In this document: positions 8,590 to 17,213 of the stretch, piece by piece | How positions within the stretch are numbered: position 1 is the stretch's first letter | Layout of the letters: every line of letters starts with the position of its first letter | Source: DASVTR01 sp036387475 | GTDB lineage: Bacteria > Acidobacteriota > Blastocatellia > Pyrinomonadales > Pyrinomonadaceae | Assembly: GCA_036387475.1 (NCBI GenBank) | Contig: DASVTR010000006.1 | Location: forward strand, 186,001 to 250,000 | DNA length: 64,000 nt | Direction: 5' to 3' | The notes under the pieces: generated by a model | Seen by the model: the letters and a program-made list of their open reading frames with translations, nothing else | The model's database searches: none | Told to the model about the DNA's origin: nothing | Translations under genes and position numbers: made by a program

Positions 8590-9558
8590 ATGCAGAGTAA
8601 GGGGTGGATGATCGTTCTGATAATGGCTATTCTGGCCGGCCTGTTCGGATATGGATTGGTCACTTTTCTCGGCTCTGACAAAAAGCCTTCGGACACAGCC
8701 GCGCAGAATCGGACGGCAACACAAACTGCTGCGCCTCAGACCCGTCAATCCGCTAACGCCAATAACACTAATACTCAGAGTGCACAAACGCAAACGCAGC
8801 CGACGACCGACGACGCCACCTCGGAAGAGGAATCCTTTCTCTCGCGTTTCTTCGGAAATGGTCAGGAGATTCCGGGCCAACCTCGTCATGAGAACTGGGT
8901 CGTAACTATCCTGCGCATCATCGTCAGGCTCATGCTGGCGACACTGCTCGCGGCCATCTTAGCCTTCCGCCCGCGTAAAGACTTGCCCATGCTCAAACGC
9001 AATCTCTACGTCGCGCAGACGCAGATACTTTTGGCGGTCGTCGCCAGCGCACTGATGATGATTGTTGGCGACAATGCCGCACGTGCCTTCGGCATCTTCG
9101 CAGCCGTCTCGCTCGTGCGCTTTCGCACCAACATACGCGACCCCAAAGAGATTACAGTTCTCTTAATCAGTCTCTCATTGGGTCTGGCGACAGGCGTTGG
9201 GCGTTGGGACTTGGCGTTGATTGTGTGCTTGTTTGTCCTACCGCTGCTCTGGCTGCTCGAATCCAGAGAATCCGAACAGGTCTTTCGCGCCATGCAGTTG
9301 ACGGTCAAGACGCACAACACGGATGCGACGCAGGAAGTTCTCAAGCAAATCTTTGAGCGGCACGGATTCAACGCGGAATTGAGAGAAATCAATCCGCCGG
9401 ATGAGAAAGAGCCAATCGGGTGCATCACGTATTATGTGAGCATGAGCTTTAACGTCAGCACAGACGAGGTCAGCGAGGAGATACGCTCAGCCGACCCGCA
9501 GAACCTAGAGGGCATCGAATGGGAGCAGAAGAAAGACGGCTCATACATTTATCAATAG
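8590..9558 (+). CDS. DUF4956 family membrane protein
   Basis: 322 residues. A single N-terminal membrane segment (residues about 7-29) is followed by a Q/T/N-rich periplasmic-type linker. Next come three to four membrane segments with the DUF4956 signature (ARAFGIFAAVSLVRFRT, then RDPKEITVLLISLSLGLATG), and a C-terminal cytoplasmic domain of about 90 residues. DUF4956 proteins are often encoded beside VTC-type polyphosphate polymerases; here the partner is Ppk1. The start has a good GGAGGTG site. The role is unknown; a link to polyphosphate or phosphate handling is inferred from context. Confidence 0.82.
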   Translation: MQSKGWMIVLIMAILAGLFGYGLVTFLGSDKKPSDTAAQNRTATQTAAPQTRQSANANNTNTQSAQTQTQPTTDDATSEEESFLSRFFGNGQEIPGQPRHENWVVTILRIIVRLMLATLLAAILAFRPRKDLPMLKRNLYVAQTQILLAVVASALMMIVGDNAARAFGIFAAVSLVRFRTNIRDPKEITVLLISLSLGLATGVGRWDLALIVCLFVLPLLWLLESRESEQVFRAMQLTVKTHNTDATQEVLKQIFERHGFNAELREINPPDEKEPIGCITYYVSMSFNVSTDEVSEEIRSADPQNLEGIEWEQKKDGSYIYQ

Positions 9559-9614
9559 CTCTTCGGGTCAGAAGCTGTTTGCGTTTGTCTCGGCCTCTGT
9601 TTAGATCGTTTGGC

Positions 9615-10628
9615 GTGCGATTCGTTTCGCTTTTGAGCGGGCTGCTGCTCCTGCTGTGCGCGTTCGCAGCCTGCAAGTCATCTTCCGGTTTAGAGAAATC
9701 CCCGCCCGAATCCACAAAAGCGTCTGAGAAGAAAAGCTCGAAGATTGACAATCCAGATGCTTCGGATAGCTCAGCCCAGCCCAAGATTATCGCCCGGCTC
9801 GAAGATGCTTCAATTGACGAGAGCAGCGGGCTGGTGGCATCACGCCGTAACCCGGATATTTTTTGGACACACAACGATTCAGGCGATGGCCCACTCATCT
9901 TTTCGTTCGACCGGCAGGGCAAGCGGCGCGGCGTCTGGAAAGTCGAAGGCGCGAAGGCGCGCGATTGGGAAGACATCGCCATCGGCCCCGGCCCGGAGAA
10001 GAATCTTCCGTACATCTACGTCGGCGATATAGGAGATAACAAAAGTGCGCGCGACGAAATCGTCGTCTATCGCTTTCCAGAGCCTCAGATAGAGGCGGGC
10101 GATAAGGAGTCTGGCAGAAAGAATCCGCGCCGCACGGAGACGGCTGACATCATCCGCTTGAAATACCCGGACGGGGCGCACGACGCCGAGACGCTGATGG
10201 TTCATCCGCTCAGCGGAGACATCTATATCGTTACTAAAACCATCCTTCAATCTGCCGTCATCTATAAGCTTGGTTCAACTCTCTCCCTTGAAAATGTCAA
10301 CACGCTGGCGCGCGTCGGCGAGATTCGCGTTCCGAGTCCGCTCGGCTCGATGATTACGGGCGGGGATATTTCGCCTGACGGGCGGCGGGCAGTGCTCTGT
10401 GATTATCTGGGCGCTTACGAGCTACGGCTCGACGCTGATTCAGCCGCGAGCTTCGATGCCATCTGGAAACAGCCAGCGGTCACGACCCATTTAGGCCCGC
10501 GCGGGCAGGGCGAGGCCGTCTGTTATCGTCTTGATGGCGCGGCCATTCTCGCCACGAGCGAAGGACGCAACGCGGCCTTAATCGAAGTCAAGCTTCTCTC
10601 GACAGAGCGCACAAGTCGGAAGAAATGA
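9615..10628 (+). CDS. Putative lipoprotein with beta-propeller-like repeats, function unknown
   Basis: About 337 residues from GTG 9615. This start puts a lipoprotein signal (VSLLSGLLLLLCAFAAC) right at the N-terminus. The longer frame from 9519 would overlap the DUF4956 gene and push the signal inward. The mature protein has an S/K/E-rich linker and then repeated beta motifs: SSGLVASRRNPDIFWTHNDS, RDWEDIAIG, YIYVGDIGDN and DAETLMVHP. This resembles SdiA-regulated or NHL-like propellers in style. No catalytic motif was recognised. No obvious ribosome site precedes the GTG, so the exact start is uncertain. Confidence 0.7.
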   Translation: MRFVSLLSGLLLLLCAFAACKSSSGLEKSPPESTKASEKKSSKIDNPDASDSSAQPKIIARLEDASIDESSGLVASRRNPDIFWTHNDSGDGPLIFSFDRQGKRRGVWKVEGAKARDWEDIAIGPGPEKNLPYIYVGDIGDNKSARDEIVVYRFPEPQIEAGDKESGRKNPRRTETADIIRLKYPDGAHDAETLMVHPLSGDIYIVTKTILQSAVIYKLGSTLSLENVNTLARVGEIRVPSPLGSMITGGDISPDGRRAVLCDYLGAYELRLDADSAASFDAIWKQPAVTTHLGPRGQGEAVCYRLDGAAILATSEGRNAALIEVKLLSTERTSRKK

Positions 10629-10683
10629 CACGGCTCTGTCAGGACGCTGATCGAATTAATTTCAATCAATTGTGGAGATGTTT

Positions 10684-11712
10684 ATGTCGAAGACAAAAGA
10701 AACTCGCAACTCACTTGTTCTCTCACTAATTCTACTCTTGATTTTTTCGTCCACAGTCTTCCCACAGGATAAAGGTAAAAAGAAGAAGAAGGTAGAGCCG
10801 AGGGGAACACCTGTTCTCTGGAAAAACCCTGTAAACCTCGAGGCGCGTAACCTCTTCTTGGGGCCGGGCGGCGCTGAGATGAAGCCGGACACGAGCGACG
10901 TGACATTCATCAAAGAAGACAAGGGAGGCTACTCGCCCAAGTTTCGCGTGCGCGACGGCGGTGGGCGCGAGTGGGTGGCTAAACTCGGTAAAGAGGCACA
11001 GTCGGAGACTGCCGCCGTCCGATTGCTGTGGGCCGTCGGCTATCCGACGGAGATTAACTATCTAGTTCCCTGTGTCCACATTAAAAATGCGCCCCGGCCC
11101 AGAAAAAAAGTTGAGAGATGCGAGGGGCAGGGTTTCGCTAATGTCAGATTCGAGGCCAGGCCCGAAGCCGTCAAGCGCACAGGCGAATGGAAGTGGAAGC
11201 GAAACCCTTTCGTCGGCACGCGCCAGCTACATGGCTTGATTGTGATGATGGGGCTTTTCAACAACTGGGACATCAAGGATTCAAACAACGTTATTCTCTA
11301 CGTTCCGAACGAAGGCAGGGGCGGCGAATCGCGGTATGCCATCAGCGACCTCGGCGCGACGTTTGGTAAGACGGGCAACGTGCCGTTCTTTTGGCGTATC
11401 ACGCGCAGCCGTAATAAGCCCAATGACTACGCGAAGGCGAGGTTCATTGATAAGGTCAAAGGAAATCGCGTGGCCTTTCGTTACGGCGGAAAAAATCGTG
11501 GCCTCTTTAAGAACATCACCGTCGAGCAGGCAAAGTGGATTGGTAATTTGCTTTCGCGCTTGAGTGAGCGACAGATAGCGGACGCATTTCGCGCAGCCAA
11601 TTACAGTTCGGCGGAGGTGAGGACGCTGACGGCAGCCGTCCGTCGTAGAATAGATGAACTGGTAAACCTCCCGGAGCCGGGCATCGCATCGTTAGGGCTT
11701 GTAAAAGAATAG
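10684..11712 (+). CDS. Secreted protein with kinase-like active-site pattern, function unknown
   Basis: 342 residues from ATG 10684, which has GGAG six bases upstream. A signal peptide (NSLVLSLILLLIFSSTVFPQ) precedes a K-rich stretch. The body shows an ordered set of residues recalling the protein-kinase/HipA-like fold: WVAKLG (K100), SETAAVRLL (E108), NNWDIKDSNNV (D196-x-K198-x-x-N201) and ISDLGATFG (D222). In kinases these positions bind ATP and metal. The spacing differs from classical kinases, so this is an inference. It follows the lipoprotein gene by about 55 bases. An exported kinase-like protein would need ATP outside the cytoplasm, so a non-catalytic role is possible. Confidence 0.65.
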   Translation: MSKTKETRNSLVLSLILLLIFSSTVFPQDKGKKKKKVEPRGTPVLWKNPVNLEARNLFLGPGGAEMKPDTSDVTFIKEDKGGYSPKFRVRDGGGREWVAKLGKEAQSETAAVRLLWAVGYPTEINYLVPCVHIKNAPRPRKKVERCEGQGFANVRFEARPEAVKRTGEWKWKRNPFVGTRQLHGLIVMMGLFNNWDIKDSNNVILYVPNEGRGGESRYAISDLGATFGKTGNVPFFWRITRSRNKPNDYAKARFIDKVKGNRVAFRYGGKNRGLFKNITVEQAKWIGNLLSRLSERQIADAFRAANYSSAEVRTLTAAVRRRIDELVNLPEPGIASLGLVKE

Positions 11713-11811
11713 AGAGACAGAGCGCAAAACTGCCGTTTGTAATCCGGCTTTGACGCGGCGACCGCATCGGAGAACATTGGATGCTCTAAATTTTATTAGA
11801 CGTTCCATCGT

Positions 11812-13077
11812 CTACTCTGAAGCAAAGTCTTTCTTATTAAGAGGCTGTTCCTTCAGGTCACGCACTGGCGAGTTAAGCAGTCGGAGAAATGGAAGAAGCA
11901 GGCCCATTGCTCCTACGACGAGCGTTGTCCGTAAGCCAATTGCTTCTCCGAATGCGCCCGCGAGGAGCGCGCCCACCGTCATCGCGCATAAATTGATAAA
12001 GCGGAAACTGGCGGTCATGCGCCCCTGCAAATGGTTCGAAGTCATAGACTGACGCAGGCTGACCATGTTGATGCCGTGCGTCTGAATACCGAGCGCCATC
12101 ATGAAGTGCGCCGCTATCAGGATTGAGATGGCTTTCCATGATGAACCTGCGGCGAGGGGGATGAGAGCGGAAGCCACGGCGGTTAAGAGCGTTGCTCCAA
12201 GCATTGTCGTCCCTAAGCCATAACGCTTTGCAATACGCCCGGCCATTAGCGCGCCCGACAGGAAGCCTGCACCCAAAGCCCCAAAGATTACGCCTAGCAG
12301 CGCCGGTTTGATTCCTAATCCACGAGTCGCATACAAGATAAAGATAGCGCTTATCATGCTCATGAAGAGAAAGTGGAGCGCGATGGCCTCAGCCAGCGGG
12401 CGTAAGATAGGATTACCAAACACCACGCGCAGACCTTCGCCAATCTCAGACCAGATGCTTCTACGCTCTATGGCAGTTACGGGTGACGGCTCAGGCGTGC
12501 GAATGCTCCAGATGAACAGGGCTGAGATTAAGAAGGAAACGGCGTCAACGATGATGGCTATGGGCGCGGTCAGCAGTTGGACGAGCACGCCCGCCAGCCC
12601 CGGCCCTGCGATTGACGCTGCCGCAGCGGTTGTTTGGAGTTTACTGTTCCCTTCTATCAACTGCTCACGTTTCACGAGTGAAGGAAGAAAGGCCATGTGG
12701 GCCACGTCTGAGAAGATCGAGAGGATGCCTGAGAGCAGTTGTATGAGATAGAGTTGTTCGATGCGTAAGAGGCCAAAGATGGCGAGCAATGGAATGGAAC
12801 CCGCAAGCACTACAAAACCAAGGTCAGTGCCGATGAGGATAGGCCGCCGCCGCAGTCTGTCCACCAGCACTCCGGCAAACAGCCCGAACATGAGGGCCGC
12901 CGCAGAGTGAGTTGCTCGGAGCAAGCCCATCTGGGGGGGCGTTGCCTGTAAGGTGAGGACAGCAGTCAGCGGGATGGCAAGCGAGGTTATCTGTGTGCCG
13001 AAGAGCGAAATGGTCTGTCCCGCCCACAGTTTGCGAAAGTCCGTGTGCCGCCAAAGCCTTGTGGGTGTTGGGCGCAT
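11812..13077 (-). CDS. MFS transporter, EntS/MFS_3-like exporter
   Basis: 421 residues with about 12 hydrophobic segments. The N-terminal signature FRKLWAGQTISLFGTQ and the loop between helices 2 and 3 (GLFAGVLVDRLRRRPIL) are typical of the enterobactin-exporter-like MFS_3 group. Proton-driven export of a small molecule across the inner membrane is the family role. The substrate cannot be inferred because no biosynthetic genes are nearby. A weak GAGGGA site precedes the ATG. It stands alone, downstream of a terminator that ends the 13372 gene. Confidence 0.88.
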   Translation of the reverse strand: MRPTPTRLWRHTDFRKLWAGQTISLFGTQITSLAIPLTAVLTLQATPPQMGLLRATHSAAALMFGLFAGVLVDRLRRRPILIGTDLGFVVLAGSIPLLAIFGLLRIEQLYLIQLLSGILSIFSDVAHMAFLPSLVKREQLIEGNSKLQTTAAAASIAGPGLAGVLVQLLTAPIAIIVDAVSFLISALFIWSIRTPEPSPVTAIERRSIWSEIGEGLRVVFGNPILRPLAEAIALHFLFMSMISAIFILYATRGLGIKPALLGVIFGALGAGFLSGALMAGRIAKRYGLGTTMLGATLLTAVASALIPLAAGSSWKAISILIAAHFMMALGIQTHGINMVSLRQSMTSNHLQGRMTASFRFINLCAMTVGALLAGAFGEAIGLRTTLVVGAMGLLLPFLRLLNSPVRDLKEQPLNKKDFASE

Positions 13078-13266
13078 AGAGCATCCCTCAACTGAAGACC
13101 GGCTTTCGATGGATAGACCATTGGAGTCTACGTTTATCTATGCAGAGTTGTTCCCGCAGCACTTTGAAGCCATCTAGCGAGCGCATGCTTCTACTCGCTA
13201 TAATCTCAGCCTGCTAACGCCAGCGACCGACCGTCAGGCGACCAGCGCGGGGACAATAAAAGGCAT

Positions 13267-13310
13267 GAGAAGAGGCGCGGCGGCTTTTGCAGCCAACGCG
13301 CCTGTTCTCT
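13267..13310 (-). terminator. Rho-independent-type terminator for the SBBP protein gene
   Basis: On the minus strand, GAGAACAGGCGCG and CGCGCCTCTTCTC form a stem of about 13 bp with one mismatch. The loop itself contains a small GGCTGC/GCCGCC pairing. The stem is followed by a short CCTTTTATT run. It lies about 60 bases past the stop of the 13372-17109 gene. Confidence 0.65.
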
Positions 13311-13371
13311 TTTCACTCCGCGAAGGTTTATCTTTGCAGACTACGTTAACGAGGCTCGATTGAGCGGCGAG

Positions 13372-16300
13372 CTACTTCAAGATCACTGTCCTCGTCGCAG
13401 AACCGCCCAGACTGCTTCGCACCGTAATGCTCTGCGGGTTTGAAGACCAGTTGAAGTCGCCGCGATACCGGCCACCGCCTTCATTGCGTAACGTGCCGAT
13501 CAACTGGTTCGTTGAAGTCACGTAGACATTTAAGGTCGCGCTTGAGTTCGAGCTTGTCGCTTCGACACGCAACTGCCTATTGCCGGAAGAGTATTCGGCA
13601 ACCTGTATCGCCACCGTATCGGTAGCGGGCGGCGGCGGTGGAGGAGTTGGCGTCAACGTCAGCGTGGCTGTCCTCGTAACGCCACCGTAAGCAGCAGAGA
13701 TCGTGACCGAAGTTGAGGAGGTCACTGATCTGGTCGTCACCGTGAAAGCTGTCGTAGTCGAGCCAGCGGCTATTGTGATGCTGGCCGGGACGGTGGCGAC
13801 AGCCGTATTGTTGCTCAACAGTGTCACGACTGCCCCGCCGGATGGAGCGGCAGTCGTGAGCGTCACGGTGCCTTGCGAAGAGTTGCCGCCCACGACGCTC
13901 GTCGGGCTGAGCGCTAATGTCGAGAGAGTCGCAGGCCCCGGTGGTGGAGGCGGCGGAGGTGCGCCCCGCTTGATTTCAAACACGCGGACGACAGACCATG
14001 CTCCCGTAGTGCCCCCACTGTTGCGCCCGCGCACGCGCCACCAGTAGCGCCGCTCGCTGGTGAATGTCTGCGCGGTTTGCGTCTGCGTGAGTCCTGTTCG
14101 GGAGACAATTAGCGGCGCGCTGAAAGTGCTCGAATCGTCTATCTGAATCTCGTAGGTTGCCGCGCCCGCGACAGCGTTCCAGGAGAAGTTGATGCTCTGG
14201 CTGGGCGGCAGTATCGCGTTGTTCGCAGGGCTGATGAGAGACGGCGCTGCGGGCGGTGCGGTTGTCGGCGTCACCGTCAGAATCACGTCACGGCTGGAGG
14301 AGTTGTGGGTGGCAGTGATGGTCACGTTGGTCGTGGTCGAGACGGCTCTGGTCGAGACAGTGAATCTCGCCAGATTGCTGCCCGACGGGATCGAGACGCT
14401 CGCAGGCACGGTCGCAACCGAGGTGTTACTGCTCCTAAGCGAAACGACGGCACCGCCGGGCGTGGCCGTTGAAGTCAGCGTGACTTCCCCCTGCGACGGG
14501 TTGCCACCCTCGACGCTCGGTGGGTTGACGTTGAGCGTAGAGATGCCGGCCCCGGAATTGAAAGTCCGCACCTCAGACCACGCGCTCAAGTTTCCTGATC
14601 GGTCGGCGGTCTGGACGCGCCAGTAGTAAGGGCCGTCGAACCGAACGGTTGCTATCCACTCCGAGTCGGTCGTCCAAACCTCCTGCCAATCGTTACAGCA
14701 GACGAAATCCGGTCTCTGGTTAAGCTGTATATGGTAGCCGTCCAATCCCGATGGGTCTGCGACATCCGACCAATCGAAATTGATAATCGTGTTAGTTGGT
14801 TGAAATGAGCCATTCGCCGGGCCGAGCAGAGTCGGCGCAGCGACCGTGTCGTCGCCATCATTATCAGGCAGGAGTGTGAAGCGAGCGAGGAAGCCGTCAA
14901 ACAATGTGCCACCAGGGCCGCCAGCCGCACCGCCAATGCCGTCGTTGTTGAGAATCGTGTCATGCGCGCCGGGAGTGACGGGGAAGTTTCCCGAAAGCGT
15001 CCAGCCTGCGACCACGACAGTATCGGGAGCGACAAGCGCAAGCTGCGTGTGACGGTCGTTATAGTTTCCACCGAGATAAGTTCCGTAAAGCACCTGCGAG
15101 CCATCGGCGCTGATACGTGCGACATATGCGTCGAACCAGAGCACGCCGGACGAGATGGCGACCGAACGGTCGAACGCTCCCTGCGTGGATGGAAAATCAA
15201 ACGAGCGCGTCTCGCCCGTGAGGATGATTGTCCCATCGCTGTCCACTGCGAGGTCAGCAACTTCCTCGTAGTCTAAGCCGCCGAAGAGTGTTGACCAGAC
15301 GAGGGTCGCGCTGCCGCTCAAGGGAAATCGAAAGCGCATCACGAAGCCGTCAATGCTGTTGGAAGAAGGTTTGAGCGTCCCGGCGGTTGTCGGAAATTTG
15401 ACAGCCCCGGTGGTCGAGTAGGTGACGCCGGAGACGAGTACATCATTCGGGTTCAACGGGTCTAGGGCGACGGCGTAGCCGTGCTCGTTGCTGTCTCCGG
15501 CAAGGAAGGTCGAGTATTTAAGGTCTGCTGAACCATTTCCGTCGAGCTTCATCCGCGTCAGAAAGGCGTCAGTCATTCCCTCACGGCTCACGGGGCTGCG
15601 CTGGAGCGCGTCCGGTGTCGTCGGCAAGTTCGGGGCGTTAACGTCGGGCGATGACCAGATTTGTCCGGTCAACGTCACAAAGCCTTGCGCGTCAACGACG
15701 ATGCTCTTCGGCAGTTCGTCGCCAAAGCCGCCGAGGTACGTAGAGTATTCCAGCGTACTGCCATTGGCGCTTAAACGAGCCACGAATGTATCGCGTGCCG
15801 AGAAGACGCCCTCAAAGTAGGGTGTGCAGCAGTTATGCGTCCGGTCAAACGCGCCGGGCGTTGTCGGAAAGACAGGCGAAAGCGTCTCGCCAATGACGAC
15901 CGCCGCCCCGGAAGGCGCAAGCGCGACGGCGACGCCCTCGTCATATTCGTTAGTGCCGATGTAGGTGGAGAAAACGAGTCGGTCGCCCTCCGCGCTCAGG
16001 CGCGTGACGAAGGCGTCGGCGCTGGCTCGCCCGTCAGGTTCGAGGCCGTGGGTCGTGTCATAAGCGCCGGGCGTCGTCGGGTAATCAGGAGAAAAGCTCT
16101 CGCCGACGACTATTGGTTCGCCGCCCGCCGCGACCGTCACGCCGCGAATCCACTCGCGGTCTGAGCCGACCAGAATCGTTTTATAACGGAGCGCGCCGGT
16201 CGCGCTGAAACGCGTCACGAATCCGGCTACCGCGTTGGGACGACCGGTGAAGTCCTGCGATAGAGTTGCCCCGACTACAATAACGTCGCCTGTCCCATCA

Positions 16301-17109
16301 CCCGCTGAAGCGATGTCGTGAATCTCATCCCAGTTGCCGCCGCCCAGATACGTTGACCATTCGAGTCCGGGGTCGATGACGAGCGGCAAAGTGCCGCTCT
16401 GCCCTGAGACCTCAAAGCCGTAACGCCGCGCGTCTATCTTTCGAAAACGACATTCAATGGCGCGCCTTTTTCCACCGGGCAGTTCTTCCCACGTGACGGG
16501 CGGCGTCTGGCGCAGCAGCCCCGCAGCGGTCTGTAGAATCAGTGAGCCGTCGCCTGCGACCTCAAGCCCCGTCGCACCGTCTGCGCGGACAACTATTTTT
16601 GACACATCCGTCCCGGCGGCGAGCATCAGGTCATACTCAAGCAACTCGCCTGCTTCACGCACGCGCACGTCCACGCCGCTATAGAGTCCGCGATACATGA
16701 CATTGCTATAGGCCGCGACCCTCGATTGCCACTTCTTTGGGTCGTTCCCAGTAAAAAAGTTGTAGTAGCCTGCGCGTTTGCCCTCGCCCGCGAGCGTCGC
16801 GTCCTGCGAAGCGCCCTCGAAGTTGAGGGACAGCGAAGCCCTTTGTTCCTTCCCATGCCGCAACTCAATACGGTCGCGACCGAAGCGTGCGGTCATCGCG
16901 CCCTTCTGCGCGACGAAGCTCGCCGAAGAATCCCACTGTCCCTGGTTTTCGACGAAGTCAAGAGGCGGTTTCGCCAGCTTGGGTTGTTCGCGCTCGACGT
17001 TGGCAGACGCGTGTGCTGGCGTCTCCAGACGCGTCATGTTCGGGCGCGTTGATGCGTAAATGAAACACGAAGCAAGAAGAAGTATAAACAAGCTCCCATT
17101 GAGTTTCAT
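13372..17109 (-). CDS. Giant secreted SBBP-repeat protein with FN3- and Ig-like domains and a conserved C-terminal domain
   Basis: 1245 residues with a signal peptide (LFILLLASCFIYAS). An N-terminal domain typical of SBBP proteins (FVENQGQWD) follows, then at least seven beta-propeller-type repeats of the form STYLGG..D....A.D..G...V.G.T.S..FP.T.GAFD. The C-terminal third alternates FN3-like and Ig-like modules, with P-rich linkers. It ends in an ~80-residue domain (DTVAIQVAEY to SSLGGSATRTV). That last domain and the Ig-like module recur in the 17214 gene, and the Ig-like module also occurs in the protease at the window start. The likely role is a surface or matrix adhesin. No enzymatic motif was seen. 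AAAGGG precedes the ATG. Confidence 0.85.
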   Translation of the reverse strand: MKLNGSLFILLLASCFIYASTRPNMTRLETPAHASANVEREQPKLAKPPLDFVENQGQWDSSASFVAQKGAMTARFGRDRIELRHGKEQRASLSLNFEGASQDATLAGEGKRAGYYNFFTGNDPKKWQSRVAAYSNVMYRGLYSGVDVRVREAGELLEYDLMLAAGTDVSKIVVRADGATGLEVAGDGSLILQTAAGLLRQTPPVTWEELPGGKRRAIECRFRKIDARRYGFEVSGQSGTLPLVIDPGLEWSTYLGGGNWDEIHDIASAGDGTGDVIVVGATLSQDFTGRPNAVAGFVTRFSATGALRYKTILVGSDREWIRGVTVAAGGEPIVVGESFSPDYPTTPGAYDTTHGLEPDGRASADAFVTRLSAEGDRLVFSTYIGTNEYDEGVAVALAPSGAAVVIGETLSPVFPTTPGAFDRTHNCCTPYFEGVFSARDTFVARLSANGSTLEYSTYLGGFGDELPKSIVVDAQGFVTLTGQIWSSPDVNAPNLPTTPDALQRSPVSREGMTDAFLTRMKLDGNGSADLKYSTFLAGDSNEHGYAVALDPLNPNDVLVSGVTYSTTGAVKFPTTAGTLKPSSNSIDGFVMRFRFPLSGSATLVWSTLFGGLDYEEVADLAVDSDGTIILTGETRSFDFPSTQGAFDRSVAISSGVLWFDAYVARISADGSQVLYGTYLGGNYNDRHTQLALVAPDTVVVAGWTLSGNFPVTPGAHDTILNNDGIGGAAGGPGGTLFDGFLARFTLLPDNDGDDTVAAPTLLGPANGSFQPTNTIINFDWSDVADPSGLDGYHIQLNQRPDFVCCNDWQEVWTTDSEWIATVRFDGPYYWRVQTADRSGNLSAWSEVRTFNSGAGISTLNVNPPSVEGGNPSQGEVTLTSTATPGGAVVSLRSSNTSVATVPASVSIPSGSNLARFTVSTRAVSTTTNVTITATHNSSSRDVILTVTPTTAPPAAPSLISPANNAILPPSQSINFSWNAVAGAATYEIQIDDSSTFSAPLIVSRTGLTQTQTAQTFTSERRYWWRVRGRNSGGTTGAWSVVRVFEIKRGAPPPPPPPGPATLSTLALSPTSVVGGNSSQGTVTLTTAAPSGGAVVTLLSNNTAVATVPASITIAAGSTTTAFTVTTRSVTSSTSVTISAAYGGVTRTATLTLTPTPPPPPPATDTVAIQVAEYSSGNRQLRVEATSSNSSATLNVYVTSTNQLIGTLRNEGGGRYRGDFNWSSNPQSITVRSSLGGSATRTVILK

Positions 17110-17213
17110 TATTAGACCCTTTCTTCTAAAAGAGCATGACTATCGCGGCTGAGCGAAAATTACAGTTTCCCTTTAAACCCAGCGGCCTGAACCGCGATGG
17201 TTCGCTGCTGTCT

